Notes under the pieces: model-generated
Database searches by the model: none
What the model saw: the letters and a program-made list of their open reading frames with translations, nothing else
Told to the model about the DNA's origin: nothing
Part shown: positions 18,157 to 26,308 of the stretch, piece by piece
Layout: every line of letters starts with the position of its first letter
How positions within the stretch are numbered: the first letter of the stretch is position 1
Made by a program: the position numbers and the translations under genes
Source of the DNA: Pirellulales bacterium
GTDB lineage: Bacteria > Planctomycetota > Planctomycetia > Pirellulales > JADZDJ01
Length of the DNA: 45,613 nucleotides
NCBI GenBank assembly: GCA_035499655.1
Contig: DATJYL010000222.1
Span: 1 to 45,613 of the forward strand
Reading direction: 5' to 3'

Positions 18157-19268
18157 GCGAATCTGCGGCTGAATCGCGAGGCCGATTCTTCCACGAGCCG
18201 GTAAAATCCCGCCGCCGCGATCAGGCTCGCCGCAAATGCAATGGCTAATCCGCATACCGTTTGCGAGGGTGAATCCCACTCCAGCCGAATCCATAAAGAG
18301 GCCACGATTAGGAACACAGGAAAGTGAATCAGAAACAAACTGTAGGACATTCGGCCCACTTTGTTAATCATCCCGCTCGTCGACCACCGTTGCCGGATGC
18401 CTCGCGACTCGCTGAAATAGAGCAGCAACGCCACGCCCAGCGAGGTTACCAGCCGCCAGCGCCACTGGAACGCAATCGCGGCCGCCATCAGCAAAATGTA
18501 CCACGAAAACCACTTTCGCCCAGATTCGCTCTGGATGGCCAGCTGTGCCAATATGCCCAAAAAGAATTCGGAGAAAAAATAAACGCACCACACGCTCCAC
18601 CGCTCGTCGAGATTAAAAAAGAATAAAGACGCAACAGACAAAATCATTCCGACAGTTAACGGCACGTCCACCCACCAGACATTCGACGGAACGCTCAGCC
18701 GGTAAGACAACGAGTCACGCATCCAAAGCATCAAGGCGTAAACCAGGCCCAATTGAAAATTGATGCATACAAACCATAATCCCGCCGATAGCGAACCGTA
18801 CCCCAATATGTCTTGCAAAAACACCGTATGGGCCAACACTTGAGGCAGTGTCGGCGGCGGGCCGATCAATTCGTCCGAAAGCAAACCACGCCCCACGGCG
18901 CATGCCCCAATCGCCAGCAAAATCACCGCCAAATAGGGCAATCCCAACCGGCAATAGCGGTACGCGATGAAACTGCCCACTTTCACCCCGTTCCAATGTC
19001 GGTGGGCCATGCTTCGGGCCATCACAAAACCGCCGATGACAAAAAACACTTGCGCCGCGCGGGCATGATTGTTCAGCCAACTGAATGCATTGCCCAGCAC
19101 CGGTTGGGATGATTCTGAAAGCGGCCAATACTGCGCGAAATGGTGCCACGCAATCGTGGTGGCCGCTACGGCACGCAGGGCATCGATCAGTAAAATTCTG
19201 GATCGAACTCCGGCCTCTGCCCTAACCACCGGGCGCGCAGCAACGCCCTCTAACGCAACGGTAGACAT
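18153..19268 (-). CDS. Acyltransferase family 3 membrane protein
   Basis: 371-aa polytopic inner-membrane protein of the Acyltransferase_3 family, which transfers acyl groups onto sugars or other envelope molecules. The hallmark is the N-terminal LLIDALRAVAATTIAWHHF, split as LLIDALRAVAA and WHHFAQYW, with H42/H43 at the usual catalytic place. About ten hydrophobic helices follow. Start ATG 19268 has an AAGGA ribosome site in the upstream reverse strand. The gene is convergent with the receiver protein and their stop codons overlap (TTAG). Acceptor substrate unknown. Confidence 0.9.
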   Translation of the reverse strand: MSTVALEGVAARPVVRAEAGVRSRILLIDALRAVAATTIAWHHFAQYWPLSESSQPVLGNAFSWLNNHARAAQVFFVIGGFVMARSMAHRHWNGVKVGSFIAYRYCRLGLPYLAVILLAIGACAVGRGLLSDELIGPPPTLPQVLAHTVFLQDILGYGSLSAGLWFVCINFQLGLVYALMLWMRDSLSYRLSVPSNVWWVDVPLTVGMILSVASLFFFNLDERWSVWCVYFFSEFFLGILAQLAIQSESGRKWFSWYILLMAAAIAFQWRWRLVTSLGVALLLYFSESRGIRQRWSTSGMINKVGRMSYSLFLIHFPVFLIVASLWIRLEWDSPSQTVCGLAIAFAASLIAAAGFYRLVEESASRFSRRFA

Positions 19269-19637
19269 GCATGTTTCCTTACGCCAAAGCTGAACCGGAA
19301 AAGAATGCGGTTCGAAAGAATTTTCCTGAGAAGAGCAATCCAAAGAATGGGCGCAAGGGCGTGAGGCTGATTATGAATTGGATCGATTTAAGCGTCAAGA
19401 GCCTCAACCAAAATCACTCCTGACAAGACGAAATGGGAACAATTGGTAAAATTTGCGGGCCAATGGTTTTGCAAAGCATGATGGCGTCGAGGCAACCGAT
19501 CGTCAGGAAGGAACTGTTTGCATGGTTCATCGGTTTTGCTGCCGCTCAATTTGCAAATCAGCAAAAAACGAGTGCGGCTTTCCAATCGTTGGACGACGGC
19601 CACCGCTTGCTAAGCGTGCTTGAATGGAGCCGCAGCC
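19269..19637. other. Intergenic region, no gene seen
   Basis: About 370 bp separate two minus-strand genes. Short open frames on either strand lack ribosome sites and look non-coding. The promoter of the acyltransferase gene should be near the right part of 19269-19380. Confidence 0.45.
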
Positions 19638-20249
19638 TCAGGCAGGTGGGGCGGCATTCGCCGGTGGCGACGTCAAACGTCGGCGTCCCATCAGGCGTCG
19701 GCCTTGAAATGCAATGCCGATGACGGCCAGAACCAAAAACGCAATGGGCATCGTGCGATTGTCAAGCTTCGTTTGAAACGGCGTCAGAATGGCCGCGGCT
19801 CCCGCCAGGCTGGAAAGCACGATGATGGCCCAATCCATCACCATAACAGCTACAATCGCGCCGATAATCCCGCCCACGATCATCCATAAGTGCGGATCGC
19901 CGCCGGCGTGCAACCGCGCCGCTAGCGCCAGGGCGAAATATCCTCCGGCAAAAAATCCCGCTATCGCAAACGCCAGCCGCTCGATCAGTATGCCCAATAC
20001 CGCGCCCAGTATGCCCGCCCCAATGGCCGCCAGGATTTGAATCCACTCCGGCTTATCGGCCAGCCATTCCTGCGCCAGTGCCATGCCTAGCAGAAATCCG
20101 ACGATGGCAATGAAGCCCCAAAACAGCGATCGCCCAAATAACAACACCACCACGCCCAGTAACACTAGTACCACCGGCGGCAGCGCGTTGAGTGCGTTAG
20201 GATCAAGATTGATGTTCAAGCCCTGTAGGTTTGGGATATTTTGCGGCAT
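19638..20249 (-). CDS. DUF4203/TMEM198-like membrane protein
   Basis: 203-aa small polytopic membrane protein with about six to seven short hydrophobic segments and glycine-rich packing motifs (GFLLGMAL, GAGILGAVLGILIERLA, GGIIGAIVAVMVMDWAII). The pattern resembles DUF4203/TMEM198-like proteins, whose bacterial function is unknown. The C-terminus is basic (GRRLMGRRRL) and proline/alanine-rich. It lies 63 bp downstream of the DUF4396 gene and may be in the same transcript. Confidence 0.7.
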   Translation of the reverse strand: MPQNIPNLQGLNINLDPNALNALPPVVLVLLGVVVLLFGRSLFWGFIAIVGFLLGMALAQEWLADKPEWIQILAAIGAGILGAVLGILIERLAFAIAGFFAGGYFALALAARLHAGGDPHLWMIVGGIIGAIVAVMVMDWAIIVLSSLAGAAAILTPFQTKLDNRTMPIAFLVLAVIGIAFQGRRLMGRRRLTSPPANAAPPA

Positions 20250-20312
20250 GGTCCAATTACTCCCAAATGATTTTGTAGAACCGTTGCTCGATTGAGCAAT
20301 TTCTCTTCCCCT

Positions 20313-21062
20313 TTACATCGCTTCTTTAATTCCGCGGCTCACCAACCACCATGTTACCGGATAACTTGTCAAAAAGCCTGCGCACATCGCAATTTGCATC
20401 ATGAACCAAAATACCGGGTCGGTCTTAGACAGATCGTGCCCCACAATTCCAAAAATGATGCTGGCCATCCACCCGTACATCCCCACCTGCCACGCGGTGA
20501 GGGACAGCGAATCGATCTTTATCGCCGTCAAAAGCGCCTGTGCGGAGGTCAGGTTTTTCATCGGCTTTATGGTGAGGTACTGGAACGCGATGCCGAAGAT
20601 AAATGCCAAGATGTAATCCACCACCCAGGCCGCGAAGATCGGCTTGCCAAACAACGTGAGGGGCACAAAGTATAGAAATGTTTCCGCGATCATGTCGCCC
20701 ACCGTGCAGCCGCTGCCGCAGTGCGTGGTAGCCACGGCTACCGATTGCCACTTCGGACGCCACATGCTGGGCATTTTGGCAAGGGGCATTGCGCTAAACT
20801 GCGGTGGCATTCCAGACATGCTGTCCTTGCCCGGCGCGCCGTGTTGCATGTTTGCCATACTCCCCCGGCTCCCGCTGCGGCCGATGCGCATATAGGCCCA
20901 CAGCGCCAGCGGGCCCCCGTACAGGGCCGTGATCGGCCAGACCAGGTTCATGATGGCCATGGGTTGGCGATGCCCGGTGAGTAAATCGATCGCTATCACC
21001 ACGGCGCACACGCCGGCCAACACCAGCGAAATCACCGACACCACGCTGAGCCAAACTGGCAT
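20313..21062 (-). CDS. DUF4396 membrane protein with Met-rich loop
   Basis: 249-aa membrane protein. Two helices lie near the N-terminus and four in the C-terminal half, with family-like blocks THCGSGCTVGDMIAE, FIFGIAFQYLTIKPM and MCAGFLTSYPVTWWL. Residues 68-100 form a methionine-rich loop (MANMQHGAPGKDSMSGMPPQ and more) that could bind soft metals such as copper; this is inference. The gene starts 3 bp after the PLDc_N-like gene ends, so translation is likely coupled. Function of DUF4396 is not established. Confidence 0.8.
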   Translation of the reverse strand: MPVWLSVVSVISLVLAGVCAVVIAIDLLTGHRQPMAIMNLVWPITALYGGPLALWAYMRIGRSGSRGSMANMQHGAPGKDSMSGMPPQFSAMPLAKMPSMWRPKWQSVAVATTHCGSGCTVGDMIAETFLYFVPLTLFGKPIFAAWVVDYILAFIFGIAFQYLTIKPMKNLTSAQALLTAIKIDSLSLTAWQVGMYGWMASIIFGIVGHDLSKTDPVFWFMMQIAMCAGFLTSYPVTWWLVSRGIKEAM

Positions 21063-21065
21063 AAA

Positions 21066-21272
21066 TCAAACCGATTGCCCTTTGCCAATGATGAAATACA
21101 ACAGCGAACCCAGCAGGGGCAAGAAGATAATCACCAATACCCAAATCAGTTTTTCCGTTCCTTGCAACCGGGAATTCTTCAAACAATCGACCAGTGCCAC
21201 AATCCACAGGATGAGACACAATAACCCCAGCAATCCGCCGAAGCCGCCGAAAGCAAGCAGACCGGTAAACAT
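21066..21272 (-). CDS. PLDc_N-type small membrane protein
   Basis: 68-aa protein with two membrane helices and the PLDc_N signature: W-hydrophobic-VDCL between the helices, then KLIWVLVIIFLPLLGSLLYF and the ending GKGQSV. Such domains occur at the N-terminus of cardiolipin synthases and as stand-alone proteins; here there is no phospholipase part. The ATG at 21272 has GAGGT upstream. It is followed 3 bp later by the DUF4396 gene. Confidence 0.8.
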   Translation of the reverse strand: MFTGLLAFGGFGGLLGLLCLILWIVALVDCLKNSRLQGTEKLIWVLVIIFLPLLGSLLYFIIGKGQSV

Positions 21273-21429
21273 GCAATGACCTCGCAACTTGAAAACAGCG
21301 TCGATGGGTTGAACCTCGCTCTCACCTTATTCGCATGGCCGTTTGCGATCTTGGTGACTCCCGAACCACGCCTGGCCGAACGTGCCATGCGGTACACCCT
21401 TGTATTCGGTCAACAATCAATGGCCCGCG

Positions 21430-21633
21430 TTATTTCGCATCGCGGCGGCGATTGGCCAACCGTACGGCATCGCCGTAAAAATGCAGCACTCGGTTGGGGC
21501 GATCCAGGATGTTCATCTCCTTGATCTCTTTCGATTTTTCCGTTCCCGGCGGCGCCACCGTCCAGGAAGCGCGAACCGGAGCCACATCGACCAATGCCAC
21601 AATCGCCACAATCGCTAATAAAAACCGACGCAT
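21430..21633 (-). CDS. Small exported protein of unknown function
   Basis: 67-aa protein with a clear signal peptide (MRRFLLAIVAIVALVDVAPVRA), cleavage likely after VRA. The mature part is short and basic, with the segment LDRPNRVLHFYGDAVR near the C-terminus. I favour the ATG at 21633 because GAGG lies upstream. An extended frame to 21681 is open but the extension is not signal-like. It precedes the PLDc_N/DUF4396 genes on the same strand (157-bp gap). No family name known. Confidence 0.65.
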   Translation of the reverse strand: MRRFLLAIVAIVALVDVAPVRASWTVAPPGTEKSKEIKEMNILDRPNRVLHFYGDAVRLANRRRDAK

Positions 21634-21906
21634 GAAACAACCTCGCATGAAGAAAACTGGATAGTTTTTTGTTTGGAACAATTCGCCTTCACCGGATGGG
21701 CAATTCAGGTGCTCGTCCTATTGTTCGGCAACGTGGCCCAGACGAATTCAATTCGCCGGCGTTCCGACCGAATTCCGCAAATATGCCGTTAATTTGCTCG
21801 CTACCGCCGGCATCTTTGGTGCAACTCACACGACGGTCTGGCAACTGCATCCTTCTGCAAAGGTGTTCTGCGAAAGGCTACGCTCTGCGAAGCCCGGCCA
21901 TCGCCT

Positions 21907-22575
21907 CTACGACGTAACCAGTGCCACGGAAAAACCATCGTATCCTTTACTGCCCACGGTTTGCAAAGCGGTGACCGAAACGCGCGGTTCGGCGGCCATC
22001 GCCTCGTTGCAGCGACGCACTCCCTGAACGCTCTTGTCACGGGTCGCGGCTTCGATGACGTGGCCTTCACGCACGACGTTGTCGACGATAATCAAACTGC
22101 CAACACGCGATAATTTCAGCGCCCAACGAAAATACTCGGCGTTGTTTTCTTTATCCGCATCGATGAAGATCAGATCGAACGGCCCACGCTGCTCCGCGGA
22201 CAACTGCGGCAACGTCTCCAGTGCTTTGCCGAGCCGCAGCTCAATGACTTCGGATACGCCGGCGCGGACGAAATTCTTCCGCGCCACGTCGGCGTGTTTT
22301 GCATCGGCTTCCAGCGTAATCAACCGACCACCCGGCTGCAGCGCGCGGCCCAGCCAAATGGTGCTGTAACCGGCCAGGGTGCCGATTTCTAAAATGCGTT
22401 TGGCGCCGATGGCCTGGCCCAACAACATTAGCAGCTTGCCGTGGTTGGGGGTAACCGCGATCGGTGGCAGGCCGGCCGCTTCGCCGGCAGCGGCGGCGGC
22501 TTGCAACACCGCATCGGGACGCACCACTAAATTTACGAAGTATTGCTCGACGGCTTTCCAGGTCTCTTCTGACAT
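21907..22575 (-). CDS. SAM-dependent O-methyltransferase (COMT-like)
   Basis: 222-aa cytoplasmic methyltransferase of the PF01596 family. The SAM-binding motif is LEIGTLAGYSTIWLGRAL (62-79, also family-typical). The metal-binding aspartates sit in FIDADKENN (D139/D141) and IIVDNVV (D165/N166). Such enzymes methylate catechol-type hydroxyls using Mg, but the substrate here is unknown. The ATG at 22575 is directly preceded by AGAGGG, very close. A longer frame to 22665 lacks features. Length is normal for the family. Confidence 0.92.
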   Translation of the reverse strand: MSEETWKAVEQYFVNLVVRPDAVLQAAAAAGEAAGLPPIAVTPNHGKLLMLLGQAIGAKRILEIGTLAGYSTIWLGRALQPGGRLITLEADAKHADVARKNFVRAGVSEVIELRLGKALETLPQLSAEQRGPFDLIFIDADKENNAEYFRWALKLSRVGSLIIVDNVVREGHVIEAATRDKSVQGVRRCNEAMAAEPRVSVTALQTVGSKGYDGFSVALVTS

Positions 22576-22739
22576 CCCTCTAATTGTAAGGCGCAAAGTG
22601 GGGATGTTGGGAGTGGGTGCTAACGGCACAATGGTGGTGGCCCGATTCGCTGTTTCAATGTGCAACCGCAGTTAGGTTGCGGATTCCACCCCCAGCTCCG
22701 TCCCCGATGACGAACAGCGAATATCCCGCCGCTGCTTTT

Positions 22740-22817
22740 TTATGATGTCGAACTGGTTGTCCGCTGGGCGCCTTGGAAATAATAAAAAACCAGCAGAATG
22801 CAGAGTGATGTGAGCAT
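22740..22817 (-). CDS. Possible 25-aa membrane peptide
   Basis: A tiny minus-strand frame starts at ATG 22817, preceded by AAAGGAA at good spacing. It encodes one hydrophobic segment (LTSLCILLVFYYF) and a polar Thr/Ser tail before TAA. It lies in the gap between the O-methyltransferase and the 92-aa protein, same strand. The ribosome site is the main support. Confidence 0.35.
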   Translation of the reverse strand: MLTSLCILLVFYYFQGAQRTTSSTS

Positions 22818-22929
22818 CAGATTCCTTTCTGATTATGATGAGGGCCTGGCGGATCTGTAGTGTATTCGGGTTTAGAGTATGTGGTACAAGGTTGCTCTGT
22901 GTCTGAGATTACGGAATTCTGATTGCCCG

Positions 22930-23208
22930 TTATCCGCCGCCGGGTTTTTTCATCGCCAGGCTGTGCAACACACAGACCGCGCCCACCGAAATGAGCGCCC
23001 AGCCCAGCCATTGCGGCGGCTGGATGACTTTATGGGGAATGGAACCCGGCAAAGCCGCCATCAGTCCCGTCGTGCTGGAACCGGCGTGCGCAGCCAGAAA
23101 TTGGGTGGTTTTTTCGTTCAGCGTGGCCGATTCTACCAGGCGGAACTGGACGCCCAGCAGCACCAACAACACGCCGATCATGAAAAACTGATTGCGATTG
23201 AATTCCAT
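22930..23208 (-). CDS. Small two-helix membrane protein
   Basis: 92-aa protein beginning MEFNRNQFFMIGVLLVLLG with one membrane helix at about 9-20. A short periplasmic-type loop (LNEKTTQFLA, SSTTGLMAALPGS) follows, then a second helix at about 66-85 (WLGWALISVGAVCVLHSL). It resembles a conserved planctomycete hypothetical; no function known. Its start lies about 355 bp from the divergent SH3-domain gene. Confidence 0.65.
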   Translation of the reverse strand: MEFNRNQFFMIGVLLVLLGVQFRLVESATLNEKTTQFLAAHAGSSTTGLMAALPGSIPHKVIQPPQWLGWALISVGAVCVLHSLAMKKPGGG

Positions 23209-23562
23209 GGGCGGTAAGCCGTAGGCAATGCACGGCCGGCGTGTGAAATGATGTCACTGTCGTCCACTCATATCGAACCGCTGCTGCTAGCGTCTTTATC
23301 GATATGGCAAAGTTGACGGCTGGTACGAAATTGCCACCGGCAGCGGCCGTGCGGAATGCAAGGCGCGGAGCAGCGATTTGAAACCGCTCTTGCGGCAGCA
23401 AACCGTTTTCGCTAAAAGCCTTGCCCCTGAGCAGGTTTTCGCTGCTTGGAAATCCATCCGCCCTGTCCCAAGGTTCCTTGGGTACACCCCGCGGATCGCA
23501 AGGTTGGCACTGCTTTTCTTACGGTATTCCCGATTTTTCGCCCTTCTTTCAGGAGAGTTCCG
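23209..23562. promoter_or_regulatory. Divergent intergenic region with a short palindrome
   Basis: The 354-bp gap between divergent genes contains the perfect inverted repeat CCCAAGG-TT-CCTTGGG at 23467-23482, about 80 bp before the SH3 gene start. It could be a protein-binding site, but this is only a structural observation. Confidence 0.5.
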
Positions 23563-24885
23563 ATGCGCTTTGCCAGCGGCATCGCTTGGATCGTTTGCGC
23601 CATATTGCTGCCCGTGGTTTCCGTGTGGAATGCCGCAGATCGGGCTTCGGCTGCTGACAATTTCCCCTATACCGCCTACACCAACTCCAACGAGGTCTAC
23701 GTTCGCAGCGGACCAGGAAAAAATTATTTTCCCACCGACAAGTTGCCGCAGGGCGCAGCGGTGGAAGTGTATCGCCAGGATCCCGGCGGATGGTTGGCCA
23801 TTCGACCGCCACAGGGAAGCTTCAGTTGGGTGCCGGCCGATGCCATCAAGCCCTTGGGCGACCATTTGGCCGTAGTCGAGAAAGATCACGCCATGTGCTT
23901 TGTGGGCACGCGCTTTAGCAACGCTCACGACGTGCATCAAGTCCGATTGGACAAGGGGGAACAAGTGGAAATCATGGACATCAAGCAACTGGGCGACGGG
24001 GCCGAGGCACAATCGTGGTGCGAAATTGCTCCCCCTTCCGGTGAATTCCGCTGGGTGTTTGGCAAGTTTGTGGAACGTGATCCGCCCACTGGATTGTCGC
24101 ACGACGACGACGGCGACCGCACCACACGGCGGACAGCGTCTTTCGACGATGACGGGGCTTCTCACGGCGGAACCGACGCAGCGATGCATCCCGCGCAGCA
24201 AACCGAGTGGGCGCCCAAAGGAAGCGGCATCATCGCATCGTCCGCTTCGGCATCGACCCGCGTTGATACCGGCGGCGTTGTCAAGCACGATTCCAATTGG
24301 CAAGCCTCCAAAGGCTCCGGAATGAGCAGCGATCCGTCGCAGCCGCCGGGTGATCCGTTTCAGACCGAGTTGAACGCGATTGATTTTCAAGTCTCGCAGA
24401 TGGTCGTCGATGATCCGTCGATGTGGGAATTTACGGCCTTACGCCGCCGCGCCGAAGCGCTCCTCCCCAGCGCCGATACCGCCTTGGAGCGCGGCCGCGT
24501 TCGCTTGGTACTCAACCGCATTGCCCGTTTTGAAGACGTGAAGCACCGCCAAGATTTGCTGGGCGAGCCCGGCAGTGCTACGGCCAGCGCGCTGGCCAGC
24601 CATCGGCCCTCGGTCTTGCCGACGGACGACCCGGATCGGTTCGACAGCGTGGGCAAATTGACGCCGGTTATTTCGCAACGACCCAATGCGCCAACCTTCG
24701 CGCTGGTCGACCCGTCAAACCAGGTGGTATCGTTCATTACACCGGCCCCAGGCGTGAACTTGCAGCCTTATGTCGGCAAAGAAGTGGGCGTCACCGGACA
24801 GCGCGGATTCATGCCGGAGCTACAGAAACCGCACGTGACGGCCATGCATGTGAACGTGCTGGACGACGGCCCGATTTTGCGATGA
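23563..24885 (+). CDS. Exported SH3-type plus OB-like domain protein
   Basis: 440-aa predicted secreted protein. A signal peptide spans 1-31 (ending ASA). An SH3-like region runs about 35-100 (SNEVYVRSGPGKNYFPTDKL, then GGWLAI) with a second SH3-like part at about 101-172 (SWCEIAPPSGEFRWV). A disordered Ser/Asp-rich linker spans about 173-290. A helical segment lies near 300-345, and an OB-fold-like end near 370-440 (FALVDPSNQVVSF, PYVGKEVGVTGQRG). Bacterial SH3 domains often bind cell-wall peptides; envelope location is inferred. AGGAGAG upstream of ATG 23563 supports the start. The stop overlaps the damaged tRNA-Leu copy. Confidence 0.85.
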   Translation: MRFASGIAWIVCAILLPVVSVWNAADRASAADNFPYTAYTNSNEVYVRSGPGKNYFPTDKLPQGAAVEVYRQDPGGWLAIRPPQGSFSWVPADAIKPLGDHLAVVEKDHAMCFVGTRFSNAHDVHQVRLDKGEQVEIMDIKQLGDGAEAQSWCEIAPPSGEFRWVFGKFVERDPPTGLSHDDDGDRTTRRTASFDDDGASHGGTDAAMHPAQQTEWAPKGSGIIASSASASTRVDTGGVVKHDSNWQASKGSGMSSDPSQPPGDPFQTELNAIDFQVSQMVVDDPSMWEFTALRRRAEALLPSADTALERGRVRLVLNRIARFEDVKHRQDLLGEPGSATASALASHRPSVLPTDDPDRFDSVGKLTPVISQRPNAPTFALVDPSNQVVSFITPAPGVNLQPYVGKEVGVTGQRGFMPELQKPHVTAMHVNVLDDGPILR

Positions 24886-24910
24886 AAGTGCGGCGCAGAG
24901 GATTTGAACC
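24882..24910 (-). pseudogene. Partial copy of the tRNA-Leu 3' end
   Basis: Bases 24882-24910 match the true tRNA-Leu 3' part at 24977-25005 in 26 of 29 positions, spaced 95 bp. The differing three bases lie in the acceptor/T-arm stem, and the rest of a tRNA is absent, so it cannot fold. It may be a remnant of an integration site or of a partial tandem duplication. Confidence 0.75.
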
Positions 24911-24922
24911 AGCAACCGAGCA

Positions 24923-24942
24923 CGCTCGCCGGGCGGCGAGCG
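24923..24942. repeat. GC-rich inverted repeat (REP-like)
   Basis: CGCTCGCCG-GG-CGGCGAGCG has perfect 9-bp arms and a 2-base centre. It lies between the SH3 gene end and the tRNA-Leu, inside the spacer of the two tRNA 3'-end copies. It could act as a bidirectional transcription-stopping structure, or be a mobile palindrome. Confidence 0.85.
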
Positions 24943-24983
24943 AGCGCAGGGCGGTAGTGAGCGAAGGGCCCTGCCCATGAAAG

Positions 24984-25068
24984 TGCGGTTGAGAGGATTT
25001 GAACCTCCACTCCCTTGCGGGAACAAGCTCCTGAGGCTTGCGCGTCTGCCAGTTCCGCCACAACCGCA
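24984..25068 (-). tRNA. tRNA-Leu (anticodon CAG)
   Basis: An 85-nt tRNA on the minus strand with acceptor stem TGCGGTT/AACCGCA, discriminator A within the final ...CCGCA, a T-arm with TTCAAAT loop and a long variable arm, as in class II tRNAs. The anticodon stem CAAGC/GCTTG encloses loop CTCAGGA, so the anticodon is CAG, reading CUG. No CCA is encoded. Confidence 0.95.
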
Positions 25069-25120
25069 TACGCTGGCGCGAGCCGACATTATACATGGTC
25101 CCATCGCAATCGCAGAAGGG

Positions 25121-25184
25121 TCAAAAAGTCGAAGCGTCCAAAAGTCGAAGGGATTCTGGTTCAGACTTTTCGACGCTTCGACTT
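25121..25184 (-). terminator. Probable intrinsic terminator of the SRPBCC-rhodanese transcript
   Basis: Arms at 25128-25146 and 25164-25182 are complementary at 18 of 19 positions with a 17-base loop. Read on the minus strand, the stem is followed by TTTTT. It lies 28 bp downstream of the rhodanese stop codon, exactly where a terminator is expected. Confidence 0.75.
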
Positions 25185-25211
25185 GTCGACCTCTTTATAC
25201 CTCGATCCCTC

Positions 25212-25556
25212 TCAATAACGCGGCACCGTGGGATCAATTTCTTGCGACCACTGGTCGATGCCCCCGGCCATGTATTGCGTTTGGGTAAAGCCTTGTTCCC
25301 GTAACCAGCGGGCGACCCGCAAGCTACGGCCACTGTGATGGCAATGCACGACAATAGGACGCCCGCGGTGGGGCTCCAGTTCGCGCAGGCGGCCAGCTAT
25401 CTCGCTTATGGGCAGCAGCTTGGCCTGAGCAATTTTGGCTGTGGCATACTCCTCCGGCTCGCGGCAATCGAGCAAGAGAAAATCTTCGCCGGCCACCAGC
25501 TTTTGCTGGACGGCGCTGCAATCGATTTCAAGCGGCAATGGAGATTCGGAGTTCAT
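25212..25556 (-). CDS. Rhodanese-like domain protein
   Basis: 114-aa single-domain rhodanese. D30-C31-R32 in LLLDCREPEEYA and the active-site loop HCHHSGRS with C72 are present, and the ending is WLREQGFTQ, AGGIDQW. Such proteins transfer sulfane sulfur or carry persulfide; the loop length fits sulfurtransferases. The ATG at 25556 overlaps the stop of the SRPBCC gene (ATGA), so they are translationally coupled. A hairpin with T-run follows. Partner process unknown. Confidence 0.93.
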   Translation of the reverse strand: MNSESPLPLEIDCSAVQQKLVAGEDFLLLDCREPEEYATAKIAQAKLLPISEIAGRLRELEPHRGRPIVVHCHHSGRSLRVARWLREQGFTQTQYMAGGIDQWSQEIDPTVPRY

Positions 25557-26038
25557 AGATTGCGTTCCAGCCACAGGGCCAGGCCGCGTTCGCCGCGGCG
25601 CATGACGTAATGGTGATTGGCGGCAAAGAGCCATTTGAGCAGCGGAGCCAGGCGATTCAACCAGCGGCCCTTCGTCGATACGTTCCAATAAATCGTGACT
25701 TCGGTGTTGGGGATAGAGCTTCCGTGGGGCTTGCTGCGAATGTCTCGCAGCTCAAAACGGCCCTCACCGATCAAATCGCCCTCGGCATCATAGGCCAATT
25801 CGCTGGGTGATTCGCAGCGCGTGATAGTAGTTGTATATTGCAGCGAATACGGCAAGAAGCCGCGAACGGCCCGGCGGCCGCACGCACCAACGCCACGCGG
25901 ATTTTCTGGCGTAAGGCACTGGTAATACAAAATATCGGCCCACCAGCGCGGATAATCTTCCGCCGCATTGATGGCCTCCCACACCCGCTCGATGGGCTGC
26001 TCAAACCGCCAAATCGTAATGAACTGGTACGCGGCCAT
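25553..26038 (-). CDS. SRPBCC (START/Bet v1-like) domain protein
   Basis: 161-aa soluble protein. It begins MAAYQFITIWRFEQPIERVWEAI, split as MAAYQFITIWRF and IERVWEAI, then DYPRWW, the characteristic start of SRPBCC proteins. A central beta region (SLQYTTTITRCESPSELAYD) and a basic C-terminal helix with RRGERGLALWLERN follow. These domains bind lipids or hydrophobic ligands; the ligand is unknown. It is the first gene of a two-gene unit with rhodanese. The ATG at 26038 is chosen; a start 48 bp upstream is less likely. Confidence 0.87.
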   Translation of the reverse strand: MAAYQFITIWRFEQPIERVWEAINAAEDYPRWWADILYYQCLTPENPRGVGACGRRAVRGFLPYSLQYTTTITRCESPSELAYDAEGDLIGEGRFELRDIRSKPHGSSIPNTEVTIYWNVSTKGRWLNRLAPLLKWLFAANHHYVMRRGERGLALWLERNL

Positions 26039-26308
26039 TGACCGGTGGTGCGATTTATACGGGGAAGCTGGAATGAAATGCCTCAAGCATTTGCCGCGAA
26101 CGGGGGCCCAAACTCCAAGGGGACGAGGGACTCAAGGTCGGCATAATCGGCCTGTGCAACGCAGCTTGTGAAGCTCGCCAGCCGGATACGTCGAGGTTAC
26201 GATTGACGGACCATTAGAGCAAGAGAACCGTTGACCATCGCGGTGAATGGGTAAAACGCAAACGCAAAGTCTAACCGAAATCACCGAACAAGTCCGGGGG
26301 CTTACCTC

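Noticed and set aside
19433-19723. 96-residue plus-strand frame
   Set aside because: No ribosome site, no recognisable features, partly antisense to the TMEM198-like gene.
23500-23525. Sigma54 promoter before the SH3 gene
   Set aside because: TTGGCAC is present, but the essential GC of the -12 box is absent at the right spacing.
24882-25005. Second functional tRNA-Leu
   Set aside because: Only the 3' part is duplicated; the T-arm cannot pair and the anticodon arm is missing.
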